44,030 bases of DNA, taken from positions 1 through 44,030 of the forward strand of contig JAKPFN010000099.1 of NCBI GenBank assembly GCA_029551395.1, written 5' to 3'. Below are positions 8,517 to 17,917 of this stretch, piece after piece (the stretch's first letter is position 1; each line of letters opens with the position of its first letter). This DNA is from Armatimonadota bacterium. Lineage in GTDB: Bacteria; Armatimonadota; UBA5829; DTLH01. Made by a program: the position numbers and the translations under genes. A model generated the notes under the pieces. The model worked only from the letters and a program-made list of their open reading frames with translations. It was not told the origin of the DNA and searched no databases.

Positions 8517-9797
8517 ATGGGATTGCCATGGGAAGATGATGATGGTGGCTGGTCGCCAGCTAAGACGGTTGGCGGGGTCGCTGGTGTCATGGCTGGCGGG
8601 GGACCTGTTGGTGCCTATGTAGGCAGCAAGATCGCTCCTGGGGTTCAGTCTGCAGCTTCCAAAGCTGTTGGCTGGGACCGTTCCAAGCAAAAAGACCTAG
8701 CTGAGCAGTCGGGGCGCTTGTCTGATCAGGAAATTAATGACCGTCAGGGCGTTTTAGACCAGATGAGCGCCGCTGATCGGCAATACTCGGCTAATTACGG
8801 TAGCCGCATGGACGAGTACCTAGGCAAGTCCCAAAAATCAGGCATGACCTACCGGGACACACTGGCTAGAAACCAACAGCAAGCTAGGGATCAAGCCACC
8901 AACGCCCAGACGACATACACGAACGACATCCAGCCCAGGCTAAAGTCGACCATGGAGGACGCCCAGCGACAAGCTGGCTCAGCCATGTCGCTTGCTGACG
9001 CAGGGGATCCGAATAACTCCGTCCATAAAGCTGTTCGCGGCATGTACGACGAACAAGCTCAGGGCGTGGGAAAACAGGGCGTTGCAGATTACGGCGTTTT
9101 GTCAGCGTTAGGCGCGCAAGCAACCCAAAACACCATGGGAGCTGGCGGACCTATGACGGGAGCGCAAATGCAGCTCTCGCAGGCACAAAACCAGCAGGCA
9201 GCAAGCCGAGCCTATGCCATCTCTCGTCAGCGCATGGACGCTCTTAAGCAACAAGGGATTGACCGTGGTTTTGAGCAATCCAATGCCCAGTACAACCGTG
9301 GGCAGGACGCTAAAGACCGCTATGAGCGCTCTATCGGCAACTACGAAGGCGGCATGGACCGCAATATCGCTCGACAAGGGCGGTTCCGCGATGAGGACAC
9401 AGGCTACGGGCAGGGCATCATGGGCGTTGAGCGGGGCTTGGCTCAAGAAGAGTTCCAAGGCCGCGATAGCGTCGACTCCCTGAACCGTCAGAATGCCTAT
9501 GGACAGTCTAACCGAGCTTTGTCTCAACTTGACGCTCGCTACGGCAACCAGCAATCCCAGATAGCCAACCAGATGGCACAGGCTAACGCTGAGAACGCGG
9601 CACGCTCTGGCATGTTCGGCGGGATCCTGCAGGCAGGCGCAGCTGGGGCTGGGGCATACTTCGGTGGCGCCCAGGGAGCTCAGACAGGGGCTTCTATCGC
9701 CGGACCAGTAGCTCAGGGTATGGGAGGGTATCAGCAGCCTCCACAGCAACAGCAACCAGGATTTGCCTCACAGCGTAGGAGTTATCAATACGCATGA
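8517..9797 (+). CDS. Gln/Ala/Gly-rich candidate ejection protein
   Basis: A 426-residue protein. The N-terminus has a Gly/Val hydrophobic patch (GGVAGVMAGGGPVGAYVG). The centre is a long Gln/Asn/Arg-rich helical region, and the C-terminus has a second Gly/Ala zipper (residues of about 365-400) then a Gln/Pro tail. Hydrophobic patches around a long polar helix are typical of internal virion proteins that are pushed into the cell envelope with the DNA. It starts three bases after the large tail gene and overlaps the next gene by four bases (ATGA). Confidence 0.5.
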   Translation: MGLPWEDDDGGWSPAKTVGGVAGVMAGGGPVGAYVGSKIAPGVQSAASKAVGWDRSKQKDLAEQSGRLSDQEINDRQGVLDQMSAADRQYSANYGSRMDEYLGKSQKSGMTYRDTLARNQQQARDQATNAQTTYTNDIQPRLKSTMEDAQRQAGSAMSLADAGDPNNSVHKAVRGMYDEQAQGVGKQGVADYGVLSALGAQATQNTMGAGGPMTGAQMQLSQAQNQQAASRAYAISRQRMDALKQQGIDRGFEQSNAQYNRGQDAKDRYERSIGNYEGGMDRNIARQGRFRDEDTGYGQGIMGVERGLAQEEFQGRDSVDSLNRQNAYGQSNRALSQLDARYGNQQSQIANQMAQANAENAARSGMFGGILQAGAAGAGAYFGGAQGAQTGASIAGPVAQGMGGYQQPPQQQQPGFASQRRSYQYA

Positions 9798-10288
9798 CCG
9801 TACACCTAAGAAGGCAAATAGCTATCCGCACGGCTAAGGGGATCCTTGATGGACTCCCTGATGCTACCGTGTTCCCGTACCGGCTGACTGACGTTCTGCC
9901 TAAGTTCGTCTTAAATTTGAGCAACGGCTCTTATTCGGCTAACACGATCGAGATGAACGCCACAGACAGCTATGTCGTGCCTTTGCCGGTCAACTATGAC
10001 AGCGCTAACCGCATCAGCTGCTTTTTTAGAACTACCAGCCCGATCAAGGTCGTTATCGTCGATCCTGAGCTCGGGACGAGTACACACCTGATCAAGGCCA
10101 CAAACGGCACCACAAAAGGGGATCATTACGGCATCCTCATGTGGCAGGGGCGCGTGACCTCTATCACTGTGTCAGTACCAGCAGCCTTCGCTGACGCAGA
10201 AATTGATTACTTTTTGTTCAACATCCCTGATTTGACTCTTGATGCCAGCTGGCAGATCGGCAACCAAGCGCTGGGGGTAGTCTCGTGA
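9794..10288 (+). CDS. Small beta-rich virion protein
   Basis: A 164-residue, mostly beta-type protein (IKVVIVDPELGTSTHLIKA, VTSITVSVPAAF). It begins in a four-base ATGA overlap with the ejection-like gene and ends in a four-base GTGA overlap with the next. No family was recognised. Size and composition suit a small tail or decoration component. It shares a similar plan with the following gene, but not enough identity to call them paralogues by eye. Confidence 0.55.
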   Translation: MTVHLRRQIAIRTAKGILDGLPDATVFPYRLTDVLPKFVLNLSNGSYSANTIEMNATDSYVVPLPVNYDSANRISCFFRTTSPIKVVIVDPELGTSTHLIKATNGTTKGDHYGILMWQGRVTSITVSVPAAFADAEIDYFLFNIPDLTLDASWQIGNQALGVVS

Positions 10289-10725
10289 ACTATTTCACAT
10301 CGTTCATCGGTGCTATCTTTTCGGCCTGGTCGGATCCTGTCACAGATCCTATGAGCTCGCATGACGCCCAGCAGCTTATAGCGAGCAGCAAGCTAAACGT
10401 CCTCTATCATCGCCAAGAGCAGATGGAGCTCGACAGCTCAGAGTCCAGGGTTATCAGCCGAGCCAATTACACCAGCTCAGAGTGGACCTACATGGTCATG
10501 CGCGTGGTGGGTAAAGCCTATTTTGAAATAACGGCTTTGGATACGGATGACGTTACGGTAATCACTTCCAAGATCCCCGCCTACGGTACGGAGAAGATGC
10601 CAGGGATTGCCATCATTTCTAGTTACAACATAACGGCGATCTCGGTAGTATCCCAGCAAGATAACACGCTCGTTGAGCTCTATGCCGCTATTTCATGCGC
10701 AGACGACGACACGAGACTAAACTGA
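10285..10725 (+). CDS. Small virion-cluster protein
   Basis: A 146-residue protein starting at GTG inside a GTGA overlap, with GGGGG a few bases before it. The N-terminal 16 residues (MNYFTSFIGAIFSAWS) are hydrophobic and amphipathic. The rest is beta-rich (MVMRVVGKAYFEI, NITAISVVSQQDN). Unknown function. It is part of the same tightly packed virion operon. Confidence 0.55.
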   Translation: MNYFTSFIGAIFSAWSDPVTDPMSSHDAQQLIASSKLNVLYHRQEQMELDSSESRVISRANYTSSEWTYMVMRVVGKAYFEITALDTDDVTVITSKIPAYGTEKMPGIAIISSYNITAISVVSQQDNTLVELYAAISCADDDTRLN

Positions 10726-10732
10726 GGTAAAT

Positions 10733-10987
10733 ATGGACGCCGCCGCATATACCATCGGGATTAAACGACGTTTTGGGCTTTTTTTCAGAAAATACAAAGT
10801 ATGGGGACACGAGAACCAAGCCGTTGGTAACGGAGTTCGCTTAAGCCTACGCTTGTCAGACGGCTCTGTTTTAGCCGTGCCAGACATAGATAAAAAGTGG
10901 GTCAAAGTGTACCCTGATTATAGCGCCGCTATTGAAGCGCAGCGCAAGATGAAAGAGGGCCTCAAGGATGCCTTATCCAACTCGTAG
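10733..10987 (+). CDS. Small basic protein, unknown
   Basis: An 84-residue protein with a basic aromatic N-terminal half (IKRRFGLFFRKYKVWGHE) and a helical C-terminus. GAGGT lies a few bases before the ATG. Its 3' end overlaps the next gene by 20 bases. No family was recognised. It sits between two groups of internal-virion-like genes. Confidence 0.5.
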   Translation: MDAAAYTIGIKRRFGLFFRKYKVWGHENQAVGNGVRLSLRLSDGSVLAVPDIDKKWVKVYPDYSAAIEAQRKMKEGLKDALSNS

Positions 10988-12122
10988 CGAAGAATTCTAT
11001 TCCCCTGGGACCTTTCAGCCCCAGGCGATCAGCAACGCCGATACCCTTGGATTGATGCGAGAGGCTAAAGCCAGAAACTTGCAACAAAAAGGCCAGATCG
11101 GCGACCTCACAGCTGAGTCGATACGAGAACCAGCAGCCGACATGGCAGGCACTATTAAAGCCCTGCCTGGGGCGTTTGCCCAAGGTCAAGAAATGCGCCG
11201 CGCTGGTGAGAAGCATCAAATGGGCGCAGAAGAGCATCAACAAGGCATGGCTCTTGGCCAGCAACAAATGGCAGGCAACGCTCAGAACATGGAACGCGCT
11301 CGACGCACTATGGATGATGAGCAGCGTCGACGTGCATTCATGCAAGGTGGCTCAGAAGAGCAAATGTGGAAAAACGAAGTGGAAGCTGGTGGCCTAGCTA
11401 ACCAGGCCGCTCGTTCTGGTCTCGCTATGAACGCGGCCCAGCTGGCGCAGCTCAAAGCAGCCCAAGAAAAGCAAGACATCGAAGATCAGGCCAAGGTCGC
11501 CTCATTCTGGAAAAGCAAAGGCAATGTTCCAATGCCTCAACGCGGCACGCCAGAATTCAAGCAGGCTCTTGTCGACGCTGGCGCAGCTGGTCTCACCAAG
11601 TCAGGTCAGCAAGCTGAGAACACGATTTACAACTCGTCACCTGAGGGCGTTCTCACCCAGCAGAAGATGGTCGATGTTAACAACAGGATGCTCGCGTTGC
11701 GGGAATTGGCTGCAGCTCACCAAGAGTTCCAGGCGACCAGTAACATCCCTTTTGCTGACAACGCAGACAAAGAGATGGCTGTTATGAAAGCCAACGCAGC
11801 TCTTGAGAAGCTTGGTATGCCAAAGATTGACGCATGGGGCGGCGACATTACGCCAACCCTGCAATCTAACCAGATCAAGAAGGCTCTGCAGAAAGCTTCC
11901 GGAGACATTAAAGTCGCTCTTGAGGATGTTAAAAATTCTAGTGGTGGCGGTAGCGCTTCTCTTAGCACTGTTTTGGCTCAACACGAAAAGAGCCTTAACG
12001 ACATCCAAAACGTGCAGCTGGCTAATTTAAAGCGTATCGCTGCTCCTCCACCAGCTGCTCCTGGTGGGGTAGTCCCTGCTGGTGGGCAACGGCGCACAAC
12101 GCCATCAAGATTTGAGAGGTAG
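10968..12122 (+). CDS. Gln/Ala-rich helical candidate internal virion protein
   Basis: A 384-residue, mainly helical protein. Residues of about 20-165 are very rich in Gln, Ala, Glu and Met. A Gly/Ser spacer (SSGGGSAS) lies near residue 325, and a Pro/Gly-rich tail ends in RRTTPSRFER. This composition matches podoviral ejection or head-core proteins better than enzymes. It is flanked by the Gly-zipper protein that follows. It has no catalytic motif. The role is inferred from composition and order. Confidence 0.5.
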   Translation: MPYPTRSEEFYSPGTFQPQAISNADTLGLMREAKARNLQQKGQIGDLTAESIREPAADMAGTIKALPGAFAQGQEMRRAGEKHQMGAEEHQQGMALGQQQMAGNAQNMERARRTMDDEQRRRAFMQGGSEEQMWKNEVEAGGLANQAARSGLAMNAAQLAQLKAAQEKQDIEDQAKVASFWKSKGNVPMPQRGTPEFKQALVDAGAAGLTKSGQQAENTIYNSSPEGVLTQQKMVDVNNRMLALRELAAAHQEFQATSNIPFADNADKEMAVMKANAALEKLGMPKIDAWGGDITPTLQSNQIKKALQKASGDIKVALEDVKNSSGGGSASLSTVLAQHEKSLNDIQNVQLANLKRIAAPPPAAPGGVVPAGGQRRTTPSRFER

Positions 12123-12125
12123 CCA

Positions 12126-13724
12126 ATGCCCCTAGAGTTCGATGTTTCAGGACCAAGTGGGCAGGAGCAAGGGGTTAGTGTTGACAACCTCGTGCAGCTG
12201 CTTTCTCAGGACGGCGAGCAGGTTCTAAACGTATCCCCTGACGGGCTGACTCTGCAGGTCATGGGAATGAACGGGCCTATTAGCGTTCCAACTGAGCAAG
12301 CGTGGCAATCTTACGGGTTGCAGGTCACTGGATCCAAGCCTACCCAAGCAGACTATTCCCAGGTCAACCCTGCGCACAGGGCTGCTATCGAGGCTATTGG
12401 CGACGAAGACCTCAAAAAGGTGTACCTCGAAGGCGCTCTTAAAAAGCAAGGCATCAAAAACCCACAAATCATGGGTAATGGCCGTGATTTCTTCTATTTC
12501 GATCCTCAATTCGGCAAATATGTAGCTTTGACCAATAATCCTGATTGGGACAAGTCTGACCTAGCTGAGGCTGGGGCGGCATTACCTCGTATCGCTGGCT
12601 CGATTGTCGGTGGCGCAGCTGGGGCGCTGGCTGGGAACATCCCAGGGGGCATGGCTGGCGCTGCAGCTGGTGGCGCATTGGGTAACACTGCAGCCCAGGG
12701 GCTTGTCGGTTACTTTAATCCTGACGCTGGGCAGGTCATGTCCCAAAATATGGGCAAGATGGCTAAAGGCGCAGCTGGCAACGCAGCCGTTGACGCTCTA
12801 AGCTTCGGGGTTCCTGCAGGGCTTGGAAAAGTATTTGGCCCAGCTGTCCAAAAAGGCCTCGGGTCAAGCCTCGCTCGTGGCGCTGGCGAGCTCATGGAGT
12901 CAGGCGGGCGTGTGGTCAATAAGCTGGCAAAGGTGGCTGACAACGAAATTGGTCAGAATCTAGCGTCTAGCTTTATCCCTGGTGCAGCTGAAATGAGCAC
13001 AGGCGGTATTTTAGCCCAACTCCCCGGTCAGGCGATCAGAGGAACCGCACGAGGGCTCGGCAAACTAGGTGAAAGCGAGTTCCTGCAAGGCGCTGCTCCT
13101 GAGATGGCCAGCGGCATGAAGGGGCTTAGCCAAAAGTTGCTACGCCGAGCTCCTACTCCTTCTAACTTCACCAACGAGTTCAGCGAAGGCGCTAGAAAGG
13201 CTGCATCATTTCTTGGTGGCAAAGCACCAGGAGCAAGAGAAGTCGGTGCTGAGGACATCCTTGGCAACGCCGGTGAGCTTATTGGTGGTGCTCGCGGCAC
13301 TCGCAAAGGCATTTTCGATCTTTACAAAGCCGGGCGAGATATCGGACAGAACCGCAGTGAAGCCCTTGAGGCCGCAAAGGCCATGTACGCCGAGAAAGCC
13401 GCTACTGCTCAACGTTTTGGCGAGGCTGGTCGTGTTGCTGGTCGCGGTATCCAAAACCTTGAGAATGTAGGCCGTGGGCTTGAGCAAGCCGGTAATAGCA
13501 TCGCTAGTGTGGCGCTCAAGGGGGCCAGGGCTGGGGGCTATGTAACTGGTAAAACAGGCTCTTTGGTAAAGGCTGCTGGCACGGTAGGCCAACCTATTGA
13601 GAACCGCATGCTTACTCGTTACGGCGCCGAAGAAGCTTACGACAGGATTAAGCCGAAGAGACCTTGGCAAATGACGCCGCAACAGGATACCATAAAGTCA
13701 CAACTGGCATACTCTGATTATTAA
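12126..13724 (+). CDS. Glycine-zipper candidate ejection protein
   Basis: A 532-residue protein. The first 150 residues look globular, with a TQADYSQVNPAHRAAIE stretch. Residues of about 155-200 form a strong Gly/Ala zipper (IVGGAAGALAGNIPGGMAGA) and more Gly/Ala-rich stretches follow. The C-terminus is basic. Such proteins can insert into membranes, and in podoviruses the genes before the portal or after the tail tip often encode ejected proteins. No lysozyme-type motif was found. A head-core role is the alternative. Confidence 0.5.
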   Translation: MPLEFDVSGPSGQEQGVSVDNLVQLLSQDGEQVLNVSPDGLTLQVMGMNGPISVPTEQAWQSYGLQVTGSKPTQADYSQVNPAHRAAIEAIGDEDLKKVYLEGALKKQGIKNPQIMGNGRDFFYFDPQFGKYVALTNNPDWDKSDLAEAGAALPRIAGSIVGGAAGALAGNIPGGMAGAAAGGALGNTAAQGLVGYFNPDAGQVMSQNMGKMAKGAAGNAAVDALSFGVPAGLGKVFGPAVQKGLGSSLARGAGELMESGGRVVNKLAKVADNEIGQNLASSFIPGAAEMSTGGILAQLPGQAIRGTARGLGKLGESEFLQGAAPEMASGMKGLSQKLLRRAPTPSNFTNEFSEGARKAASFLGGKAPGAREVGAEDILGNAGELIGGARGTRKGIFDLYKAGRDIGQNRSEALEAAKAMYAEKAATAQRFGEAGRVAGRGIQNLENVGRGLEQAGNSIASVALKGARAGGYVTGKTGSLVKAAGTVGQPIENRMLTRYGAEEAYDRIKPKRPWQMTPQQDTIKSQLAYSDY

Positions 13725-13733
13725 GGGGCTATC

Positions 13734-14171
13734 ATGGCTTTTAAATTAACAGCGTTTGAAGCTCGTTCTCTCGAATTGCAGAACGTCTCTTTCAAGCGTG
13801 GGATCCAACAAGTAGTTTTGACCATCACTGCAGCAAACACAGACACGGACCTGGATATCGGCGACGAGACCGGCACGTTCTGGACAGATGCACAAGCTGA
13901 TGGAACATATGGCACCATGGCAGCCCAGGCTCTCGCAGCTTTGAAGGCTATCATGGCCAACGCAGCTCACATGATCGATTGGCACTGCCCACAGCTCACT
14001 GGATACATCCAAGCAGCTGTGCCTGCAGGTTCTCAGTACCAAGTAGCGGTTGATACCCTTGGCTATGACTTTACGTTAGCCTCTGGTTCTGCTCCTACTT
14101 CGTATAAAATGATCTTTGACGTCGAATTGATTGCGGGAGCCTTTCCTGTAGTCTCGGCCTATAACCTTTAA
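13734..14171 (+). CDS. Virion protein, short paralogue
   Basis: A 145-residue protein homologous to the next gene. Both carry ITAANTDT followed by LD(I/L)G and GTFW in the first third, and APTSY near the C-terminus. The sequence is beta-rich. Two adjacent copies ending at a strong terminator suggest an abundant structural product such as a decoration or tail protein. The SD is AAGGGG before the ATG. Function is not proven. Confidence 0.6.
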   Translation: MAFKLTAFEARSLELQNVSFKRGIQQVVLTITAANTDTDLDIGDETGTFWTDAQADGTYGTMAAQALAALKAIMANAAHMIDWHCPQLTGYIQAAVPAGSQYQVAVDTLGYDFTLASGSAPTSYKMIFDVELIAGAFPVVSAYNL

Positions 14172-14182
14172 GGAGTTAAACA

Positions 14183-14860
14183 ATGACTTTTGCACTTGCG
14201 AGCGTTAAGGCTTATGGGGTTGAGGCCGAAGAGCCGGTCAACAACAAATATAAGCAATGTTTGGCACTCTCCATCACGGCTGCCAACACTGACACTGCCC
14301 TGGACCTCGGCACATACGCTGGGACGTTCTGGTCGGCTGTCGGAGCCACCGAGCCAGGTATCACGGCTCTGTTGGCGATCAAAGACATCCAAACCCGTGC
14401 TAAGTCCTTCTTGGGCATCGCAGGCACAGGCGTTGCTGGCAAAAGCCAAGTCCAAGGCGGTATCACCAAGCTTGATTCTTCGGCATCAGCTGGCGGCGCT
14501 GCAACCGAGACCCTCACGGTCACCGGCCTTTTGACCACTGACGTATTGTTGGCTGTTAGCCAATTCGTCAAAGGCGCAAACGGCACGGCATTGATCGCTT
14601 ACGGCGGCGCGACTGGTGTCTGCTCTGTCAACGGCCAGCTTGGCGTTGAATGGACCGCTAACCCGGGCGCAGGCGCAAAGCTTCGCGTTGAAGTTCTCCG
14701 CGCAACTCCCGTATCTGGTCAGTACATCCTGTCCATGAACGGCACCAACGGCCAATTGCCTGACGTGACCTTCTTCTCTGGCGACGCTCCCACGTCCTAC
14801 ACTGTAGTTCTCACCTGGGAACTCAAGGACGGAGAGATCCCTGTAGAAGTTGCCGCGTAA
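14183..14860 (+). CDS. Virion protein, long paralogue with inserted domain
   Basis: A 225-residue paralogue of the preceding gene. It shares the N-terminal ITAANTDT...GTFW block and the C-terminal APTSYTVVLTWEL block. It carries extra sequence between them (about residues 95-180: TETLTVTGLLTTDVLLAV, and GAGAKLRVEVLRA), which resembles a small beta domain common in phage structural proteins. AAGGAG precedes the ATG. The gene is followed by a clear intrinsic terminator, which fits high expression. It is probably a surface or tail structural protein. Confidence 0.6.
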   Translation: MTFALASVKAYGVEAEEPVNNKYKQCLALSITAANTDTALDLGTYAGTFWSAVGATEPGITALLAIKDIQTRAKSFLGIAGTGVAGKSQVQGGITKLDSSASAGGAATETLTVTGLLTTDVLLAVSQFVKGANGTALIAYGGATGVCSVNGQLGVEWTANPGAGAKLRVEVLRATPVSGQYILSMNGTNGQLPDVTFFSGDAPTSYTVVLTWELKDGEIPVEVAA

Positions 14861-14885
14861 AGTGGCGTAATGTTCTGAAAGAGCG

Positions 14886-14908
14886 GCCCCCGTCATGGGG
14901 GCTTTTTT
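14886..14908 (+). terminator. Intrinsic terminator
   Basis: A perfect 6-bp stem GCCCCC/GGGGGC with loop GTCAT is followed by six T. It lies 26 bases after the stop of the long paralogue and ends the first part of the virion operon. Confidence 0.9.
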
Positions 14909-14923
14909 GTTGGAGCCGCCGCA

Positions 14924-15187
14924 ATGGAAAAAATGCAGAAGCAATCGATCATGATAATTTTGTCTAGCGTTGAGCAGCAACTAGCCGCGTTGCGAACCTT
15001 GCTCATGTTAGGATCAAACCAAGAGACCGCGACTATGCACAAGCCCATCCCTGGCAAGCCGTCCGATTTATGGACGACTGACCAAGAGGATGCGAAAATA
15101 GCCGAGGCCTTAGCTGCGGACAATGAGCAGGATCAACTGCTCCAGGAAATTTTCGAGAAAGCGCAAAATGGCGAACAACGTAAATAA
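14924..15187 (+). CDS. Small acidic helical protein upstream of portal
   Basis: An 87-residue helical protein, preceded by GGAGCCGCCGCA, the same extended leader as other genes here. The first 30 residues are amphipathic (IMIILSSVEQQLAALRTLLM). The C-terminus is Glu/Gln-rich. It overlaps the portal gene by 20 bases. Unknown function, possibly a portal-assembly partner by position. Confidence 0.55.
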   Translation: MEKMQKQSIMIILSSVEQQLAALRTLLMLGSNQETATMHKPIPGKPSDLWTTDQEDAKIAEALAADNEQDQLLQEIFEKAQNGEQRK

Positions 15188-17594
15188 GTCAGCGATCTAC
15201 GCGAAGGACTTGCCCTGGAACACGTTCAAGCCTGAAGAGCTTGGGCCTACCATCATCCAATTCGTTGGTGACCATGAGCCGTTCTTTCGACGCTGGGCTG
15301 AGACCTGGTACGAGAATTTCCAATTCCTGTTTGGTAACCACAGCGTAAAGTGGTCTAGGCGTTACGGCTTCGCTGTTGACTATGATTTCCTCAAGACCAA
15401 CTCCGCTTTCGCTTTGCGGGCGAACACCAACTTAGCTAGAACGATCATCGAATCCTTGGCGAGCTTTATCTACGGCAATATCCCTACCTGGGATGTTGAT
15501 ACCATGGACGAGTCGAGCATCAAGGGTAAACGCTTTAAAAAGATCGTACAGAAAATCCTAGATGCCTACATGCAAAGACTGCTCATGCAAAAGGAGCTCT
15601 CTGTTGCTGCAGTCATTTACGTCATGTTCGGCCAAGTGTGTTGGGAGGTTGATTGGGATCCTATGGTAGGCCAGCTCATGGAGATACCTCGCCAGCGTAA
15701 GGTGCAGGTTCCTCTGTGGTCGACGTACATGGCTCCAAACCAGATGACGGGCGGGCTCATAGAAGTACCGAGCCAGGTCATGACCTCTCAGGGCACACCA
15801 GCCATGGAAGAGCGCTGGGAACCTGTTTTAGATGCCATGGGCAGGCAAATCATTGATAAGATGTTTGCTGGCGATGTTGCAGTCAATGCTCTGACGCCAT
15901 TTGAGTATCGCCGAGAGCTCGGTAAATACTCGATGCACAAGAGCAAGTGGATCCAGCGCTTTAAGCTCATGGATTACGATGAATATCTTGACTATTACAA
16001 GAACATCAACGGCAAGACTCCTGAGTTCGGCAAAATTCGCCCTGTGTATTCTGATCCGACTGTGTACGACCAGGCGATCAGGCACTTCATGCGCATGCAG
16101 TTTACCTCGCCCCCAGCTGCAGACGAGGGATTTAACCGTACGCAGAACGTTTTCAAGTCAAGCTTGTTCAAATACAAGGTTTGGGTTGTCGAGCACTGGG
16201 ACAGGCCGCACCCTGACAAGTGGCCGCTCGGTCGTCGTGTTGTCGTCGCTAACGGCACCTGTACGCACGTCACAGCGCCTCTATACAATACGAACACTAG
16301 AGACGGGTGGCACCCTTTTGTCGAGTCACAGTGGCTTACAGCGTCTCCCAACTCCATTGCGGCTGGGCCAACCAATGACGTGATCCGTAAGAACAAAGAG
16401 CTGAACGTCAAGGATAGCCTTGTCGCAACAGCTGTTCGCCGGAACATGGGTTCTCAGCTACTTGTCAAGATAAATTCTGGAATAGATCCACAGCAATTGA
16501 CTGGTGAGCCAGGGATGACTCACGAAGTCAATGACGTCGATGGAGCTCGCTGGCTGCATGACGACATGCCTATCCCGCCCGTTATGTCCAGGTTGCGGGA
16601 AATGGACAAAGAGGACGTTTATGAGACCTCTGGCTCTGCTGATGCTATCCGTGGGCAGCCTTCTACTGGCGCCAGCTCAGGGTATCAAGAGAAGCAGCGA
16701 GAAGAGCGTGAGGAAAAGCGCCTTGGCACTCCTCGCAGGGAATTCCAGTATGGTGTTGGTAGCGTAGGCTCTAAGATCATTTCATGTCTTAAAGCTAACG
16801 TGATCAAGCTAGACGACAACGTCATGGGCTTTCTCAAGCGCTCTGCAGCTGGGGAATTCAACTCACAGGATATTATCGCCTTTTTGTCAACACCACTGGA
16901 CTACGGCATCGACGTTAAGGTCGAAGAATCCTCCATGGCCGTTAAATCTAAAGCATCGCAGCAAGCTCTCCTCCAGGAGCTCGCTCAGGGGGCTCTCGGG
17001 CCAAGGTTGGCAAACGATGCCAAAGTGCTCGACGAGTATCTGAAATACTTCAACGCCGAGACTTTACGCGATTCCAGCTCGCCACATAGGGACAGGGCAA
17101 ACAGGGAGAACGAGGTGTTCCTCGACTTCTTGCGACTTGGACCGAGCGCTGAGGGGATATCAAACCCTGTCGTTATCTTCGAGGATGACGACATCATCCA
17201 TCTTGCTGAGCATACAGAGATATTCGTCAAGAATTTCGAAGAATTCAAAAACGACGAAGCCTTCATGTTGCGCTTTATGACACACATGGAGCAACACAGG
17301 ATCCAGCAGCAAGAGAAAGAAGGGGCTTTGATGCCAGGTACAGCCACCCAGACGGCTACCATGATGGCACAGGCCCGCACATCAGCGCTTCCTACTCCCC
17401 AGAACATCATGGTGGATAGTAGGAACCGTCAGATGATGCAGCAAAAAGCGCCGCCGCCGCAACAGCAGCCACAAGGGCAAAAAGCGCCACAAGCGCCCCG
17501 TCAGCCCTCGGCACCTGAACAAGGGGCTGGTAATATAAACCCACAGGCACCAAGCCAAAATACGCCATCGGCGAACAAAGGGGGCTTAAGATGA
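15168..17594 (+). CDS. Portal protein
   Basis: The ring through which DNA enters and leaves the head. The 808-residue product has the portal pattern. The N-terminal helices contain WYENFQFLFGNHSVKW. The core includes WEVDWDPMVGQ and HWDRPHPDKWPLGRR. The conserved turn-and-helix region RGQPSTGASSGYQEKQREE is followed by a long helical stem. A Gln/Pro-rich disordered tail (residues of about 745-808) completes it. The open frame reaches upstream to 15123, but I start at 15168 because the residues before it are a read-through of the previous gene. It ends in an ATGA overlap. It is unusually far from terminase. Confidence 0.85.
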   Translation: MANNVNKSAIYAKDLPWNTFKPEELGPTIIQFVGDHEPFFRRWAETWYENFQFLFGNHSVKWSRRYGFAVDYDFLKTNSAFALRANTNLARTIIESLASFIYGNIPTWDVDTMDESSIKGKRFKKIVQKILDAYMQRLLMQKELSVAAVIYVMFGQVCWEVDWDPMVGQLMEIPRQRKVQVPLWSTYMAPNQMTGGLIEVPSQVMTSQGTPAMEERWEPVLDAMGRQIIDKMFAGDVAVNALTPFEYRRELGKYSMHKSKWIQRFKLMDYDEYLDYYKNINGKTPEFGKIRPVYSDPTVYDQAIRHFMRMQFTSPPAADEGFNRTQNVFKSSLFKYKVWVVEHWDRPHPDKWPLGRRVVVANGTCTHVTAPLYNTNTRDGWHPFVESQWLTASPNSIAAGPTNDVIRKNKELNVKDSLVATAVRRNMGSQLLVKINSGIDPQQLTGEPGMTHEVNDVDGARWLHDDMPIPPVMSRLREMDKEDVYETSGSADAIRGQPSTGASSGYQEKQREEREEKRLGTPRREFQYGVGSVGSKIISCLKANVIKLDDNVMGFLKRSAAGEFNSQDIIAFLSTPLDYGIDVKVEESSMAVKSKASQQALLQELAQGALGPRLANDAKVLDEYLKYFNAETLRDSSSPHRDRANRENEVFLDFLRLGPSAEGISNPVVIFEDDDIIHLAEHTEIFVKNFEEFKNDEAFMLRFMTHMEQHRIQQQEKEGALMPGTATQTATMMAQARTSALPTPQNIMVDSRNRQMMQQKAPPPQQQPQGQKAPQAPRQPSAPEQGAGNINPQAPSQNTPSANKGGLR

Positions 17595-17917
17595 TGAAGA
17601 TGAGCCGGTCGCAAATGCTCTCAGTGATCAACAGCATGAGCGACGACAAACTAGCCGAGGCTTTGGACGCTACTGGCGTCGAGACAGGCGTACAAGGCTA
17701 CGACATGGGCGAAGGCGAAGAAGCCGAAGGACTCGAATCCTGGAACGCTCGGGACGTAAGCATCGAGAGCTCGCCGCGTCCTCCCATTATCGACAAAGCT
17801 AAATTTGAAAAGCCGCAACCCCAGATGGGCATGAGGCCCAAGTATGACGTAGGTCAGGATGACCTTTCTGGGCTCCAAGGATTCATGCCTACCGAGGGGA
17901 TGGAAGGGCAATACTAA
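17591..17917 (+). CDS. Acidic accessory protein after portal
   Basis: A 108-residue, Glu/Asp/Gly-rich protein that starts in a four-base ATGA overlap with the portal. No fold is evident beyond an N-terminal helix (SRSQMLSVINSMSDDKLAEAL). The rest looks disordered. Its stop overlaps the next ATG by one base (TAATG). Unknown function. Translational coupling suggests a portal-linked role. Confidence 0.5.
   Translation: MMKMSRSQMLSVINSMSDDKLAEALDATGVETGVQGYDMGEGEEAEGLESWNARDVSIESSPRPPIIDKAKFEKPQPQMGMRPKYDVGQDDLSGLQGFMPTEGMEGQY

Noticed and set aside
9108-9755. 215-codon minus-strand open frame inside the ejection-like gene
   Set aside because: The composition (many Leu, Ser, Cys) is that of a complement of a Gln/Gly-rich gene, and the plus-strand gene is tightly coupled on both sides.
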